Notes under the pieces: model-generated
The model's database searches: none
The model's input: the letters and a program-made list of their open reading frames with translations, nothing else
Told to the model about the DNA's origin: nothing
Shown here: piece after piece, positions 13,734-15,500 of the stretch
How the letters are laid out: the number at the start of each line of letters is the position of its first letter
Numbering within the stretch: position 1 is the stretch's first letter
Position numbers and translations under genes: made by a program
From: DATFYI01 sp035315125
Lineage (GTDB): Bacteria; Chloroflexota; Anaerolineae; Anaerolineales; Anaerolineaceae
Direction: 5' to 3'
Assembly: GCA_035315125.1 (NCBI GenBank)
Contig: DATFYI010000069.1
Location: forward strand, 1 to 15,500
Length of the DNA stretch: 15,500 nucleotides

Positions 13734-14018
13734 ATGCGTTTAAGAAAGGCTGTTGAGGGATACTTGCTCGACATCACCACGAGCTTCTCCCTAAGGACTG
13801 TAGAGTTGTATCGAAGCGACCTGGGTGTTTTCCTTCGGTTTATGAACGACCCGGAATTGGAAGAAATCACCCCGATCCAATTGTCGAAATTCATGTCCTA
13901 TCTCCGCACCGAATATAAGGGGCATCGTTACGGCGGAGAGGATGCGCTCTATCAGCTTTTCAGCATGCTTCATTTCATCGACTGCACGCTTCTCGATGGC
14001 TTGATGGGATTCCTATAG
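13734..14018 (+). pseudogene. tyrosine recombinase/integrase, N-terminal SAM-like domain remnant
   Basis: ATG 13734 is chosen because AAAGGAGGG ends 9 nt upstream; the in-frame TTG at 13698 lies in the hairpin loop side. About 67 residues match the core-binding (SAM-like) domain of XerC/D-type phage integrases: FSLRTVELYRSDLGVFLRFM, then EEITPIQLSKFMSYLRTEYK. After about 13937 the frame simply reads the antisense of a bacterioferritin fragment up to the stop at 14018, so the last 27 residues are not integrase. The catalytic domain (R-H-R-Y) is entirely missing, hence inactive. The gene marks a former mobile element whose body has been deleted. Confidence 0.7.
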
Positions 14019-14125
14019 CCCCAATTATCACACATGCTCGAATGGACCATATATTGGCTAACCTCAGTTAGCTCATCCGCCAGCATGTGGTTGAGTAATT
14101 CAACAACTTTATCATTCCCTTTCAT
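13938..14125 (-). pseudogene. bfr: bacterioferritin (bfr) pseudogene, frameshifted and 3'-truncated
   Basis: ATG at 14125, with AAAGGAG 7 nt upstream, starts MKGNDKVVELLNHMLADELT followed by EVSQYMVHSSMCDNWGYRN, a near-perfect bacterioferritin N-terminus with the ferroxidase glutamate in ADEL (E18). One base is lost near 14002-14008. In the shifted frame the protein continues AIEKRAVDEMKHAEKLIERIL, carrying the E-x-x-H metal ligands of helix B. It stops matching at about 13937, where the sequence becomes the antisense of the integrase remnant. Roughly the first 63 of about 155 residues survive. Bacterioferritin stores iron as a haem-bridged 24-mer; this copy cannot. It follows the membrane-protein gene at 14153 by 27 nt on the same strand. 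Confidence 0.85.
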
Positions 14126-14152
14126 GGCAATTCTCCTTTCTTGTGACCTTAT

Positions 14153-14941
14153 TCACTTTTGTATCTCGGAATGAGCCGAAAGGGTTTGTTGTTCGACCTT
14201 TATATCCTTGCGGGTGACTGCCAGGTACCAGACCAGAATAACAATTAAGCCCGTCAAGAACAGGCTGACCTGTCCCGTACCCAGGCCCAGGCCGCTTAGA
14301 CTTTTCGGCTTCCCAATCCAGTCCGCAAATGAGGCGCCCAGTGGCCTGGTCAAGATGTAGGCGAACCAAAAGGCGAACACCTCGTTCAAGTGAAACCCCC
14401 AGTAGCCCAGGGCTGGCAAGCAGATCGTTATCGCAAACAGCAACCCCGAGGAGAAATAGCCCAGGTGCATGGTTGTCGCCGTCATGTCACCTGTGGCAGT
14501 GCCAAGTGCAAAGGTGGTTATAACAGTGATCCAGTAAAAGATCTCGCGGCGAGGGGTGTTAATACTATGAATTGATAAAGTCTTCTCGCTTACATACCAG
14601 GCCACAAAGATGGCGGCCAAAGCAACTGAAAAGAATATTGTGGATACAAGATAGGGAATACCCAGTCCAATGTGTAACACATCCGCCGCCATTGTGCCAA
14701 ATACGGCCACCATGACGACCGCAAACCAATAAATCCATGCCATATACCGACGCGCTGAGAACTGTAGTGCCAGCGCAATGACCAGGCCAAGGCCCCCGAT
14801 CGCCACGGCTATGTACGGATTGAGTAAGTGGACTAGGTAGTCTGAGGTCGTCTCGCCCATGGCGGTGGTCAATAATTTAAGGATCCAGAAATAAGCCGTG
14901 ATTTCCGGAACCTTTCTAAAAATGTATATTGTCCGATGCAT
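14153..14941 (-). CDS. DUF347-repeat (COG4705-like) integral membrane protein
   Basis: 262 residues from ATG 14941. The alternative TTG at 14971 lacks a ribosome binding site. There are about seven membrane segments. Four copies of the DUF347 pattern are visible: LLTTAMGETTSDY (23-35), FGTMAADVLH (81-90), FALGTATGDMTAT (144-156) and TRPLGASFADWIGKP (198-212). Each pairs small residues with a conserved acidic Asp or Glu in the membrane. These families are uncharacterised membrane proteins, sometimes found with metal-responsive genes. Pairing with an iron-storage gene downstream (now broken) may be meaningful. A TATAAT box ends 6 nt before the ATG, implying leaderless mRNA. Confidence 0.82.
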   Translation of the reverse strand: MHRTIYIFRKVPEITAYFWILKLLTTAMGETTSDYLVHLLNPYIAVAIGGLGLVIALALQFSARRYMAWIYWFAVVMVAVFGTMAADVLHIGLGIPYLVSTIFFSVALAAIFVAWYVSEKTLSIHSINTPRREIFYWITVITTFALGTATGDMTATTMHLGYFSSGLLFAITICLPALGYWGFHLNEVFAFWFAYILTRPLGASFADWIGKPKSLSGLGLGTGQVSLFLTGLIVILVWYLAVTRKDIKVEQQTLSAHSEIQK

Positions 14942-14947
14942 CGGCTG

Positions 14948-14953
14948 ATTATA
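14948..14953 (-). promoter_or_regulatory. -10 box placed for leaderless transcription of the DUF347 gene
   Basis: Perfect TATAAT (14953-14948) ends 6 nt before ATG 14941, the same geometry as at the methyltransferase gene. No convincing -35 box is seen. The minus-strand sequence upstream has no Shine-Dalgarno motif. Confidence 0.45.
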
Positions 14954-15145
14954 ATCTACATTTTTTAACAATCAGGAGGGCGAGGAAAATCTACTTGATC
15001 GATAGCTCGCATTTGAAGGGCGGGTGTCGTGTCAAGGGCGAAATGAGGATCGGAATAGCCCGTGAAAACAACCTGCAAAATTACAAGGACAACCTGATAA
15101 AAAATAGATGAAGATCAACCAAAGAAGAGGGAAAATACCAGGCGA

Positions 15146-15500
15146 TCAACGGTTAAAAATGCGCGTAACCCAATGTTTAAGATCTAATAAGACATTCTTG
15201 AAAACTAACCCGCACACAGCGAATCCAAATAAAGTAAAGGGCATTTGCCAGACAATGGTATCCATAATATGAAGATAGGCATGAGATTTATAGATAATAT
15301 ACCAGGATAATGGAGCCAGGATCGAAAACCAGGTCGTACAAACCAACACCAGGTTGACTCTCTCTTTGTAGAATGTCCTTTTCCTGGAAAAGTACAAAAA
15401 AACAGACCCAATAGCGAATAAGAAGATGAGATACCAGTATTTGATTTTATATATAACCTTGGATACAAATGGGTTTGAAGCAGGTAAAAAATGGTTAAGG
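15146..15500 (-). CDS. polytopic membrane protein, C-terminal part (runs off window)
   Basis: On the minus strand the frame is open from the window edge to the stop at 15146 (118 codons), without a required start inside. The protein has three hydrophobic segments: WYLIFLFAIGSVFLYF, VLVCTTWFSILAPLSWYIIY and IVWQMPFTLFGFAVCGLVFK. A SHAYLHIMDTIVWQMPF stretch lies between the second and third, and the end is basic (KHWVTRIFNR). The APLSWYIIYKSHAYLH part resembles the C-terminal membrane helices of bacterial PMT/GT-C-like or hypothetical envelope proteins, but the active-site domain is outside the window. Codon use is AT-rich compared with the left half. The 14972-15145 gap contains no gene that I can support. 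Confidence 0.7.
   Translation of the reverse strand, partial: LNHFLPASNPFVSKVIYKIKYWYLIFLFAIGSVFLYFSRKRTFYKERVNLVLVCTTWFSILAPLSWYIIYKSHAYLHIMDTIVWQMPFTLFGFAVCGLVFKNVLLDLKHWVTRIFNR

Noticed and set aside
13938..14018. C-terminal part of the integrase reading frame as real integrase
   Set aside because: These bases are the antisense of a clear bacterioferritin helix-B segment, so the frame is only fortuitously open.
14929..15111. Plus-strand 60-residue frame upstream of the DUF347 gene
   Set aside because: It overlaps the start and promoter of the minus-strand gene, has no ribosome binding site and no domain signal.

Overview
The window looks like a chromosomal segment from a Chloroflexota bacterium, probably Anaerolineae or a relative. 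This is inferred, not proven. The hints are several surface proteins with long Thr/Pro-rich spacers, a chelatase-type AAA+/VWA pair with a cysteine cluster, stacked M42 aminopeptidases, and -10 boxes placed so that some mRNAs would be leaderless. Positions 1 to about 9,700 are GC-moderate, gene-dense and mostly on the plus strand. From about 11,570 to the right end the DNA is more AT-rich and contains relics.

Left part: a lipoprotein-like gene leaves the window on the minus strand (1-299). It diverges from a lysylphosphatidylglycerol-synthase-type membrane protein (392-1495). A 340-bp leader with a good promoter and a perfect palindrome precedes a chelatase I-type AAA+ ATPase (1835-2938). The ATPase is followed in the -1 frame by a VWA D-type domain (to 3918). 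The two frames join at a run of nine A, with a Shine-Dalgarno-like GAAGG 12 nt upstream. This is the layout expected for programmed -1 frameshifting, which would yield both a short I subunit and an I-D fusion. A terminator follows.

Centre: a strong candidate promoter (3957-3985) opens a probable operon. It encodes a Thr/Pro-rich membrane-anchored protein, two abutting M42 metallo-aminopeptidases, a third M42 paralogue after a 206-bp spacer that carries a periodic CGAAT palindrome, a solute-binding lipoprotein and a small two-TM protein. It ends at a hairpin (9707-9745). The set suggests extracellular solute or peptide capture joined to intracellular peptide breakdown.

Right part, minus strand: a signal-less PhnD-like binding protein, a frameshifted SAM methyltransferase, a decayed ORF, an amidohydrolase/decarboxylase and tRNA-Arg(CCU). 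Next to the tRNA lies an unusual zone (13237-14125). It holds a 213-bp element with 13-bp perfect inverted ends and five internal hairpins, a degenerate tRNA-Gly-like sequence, a hairpin that hides the ribosome binding site of an integrase, the integrase N-terminal remnant, and a bacterioferritin pseudogene cut at the same junction. This reads as the scar of an integrated element. A DUF347 membrane protein and the C-terminus of another polytopic membrane protein close the window.
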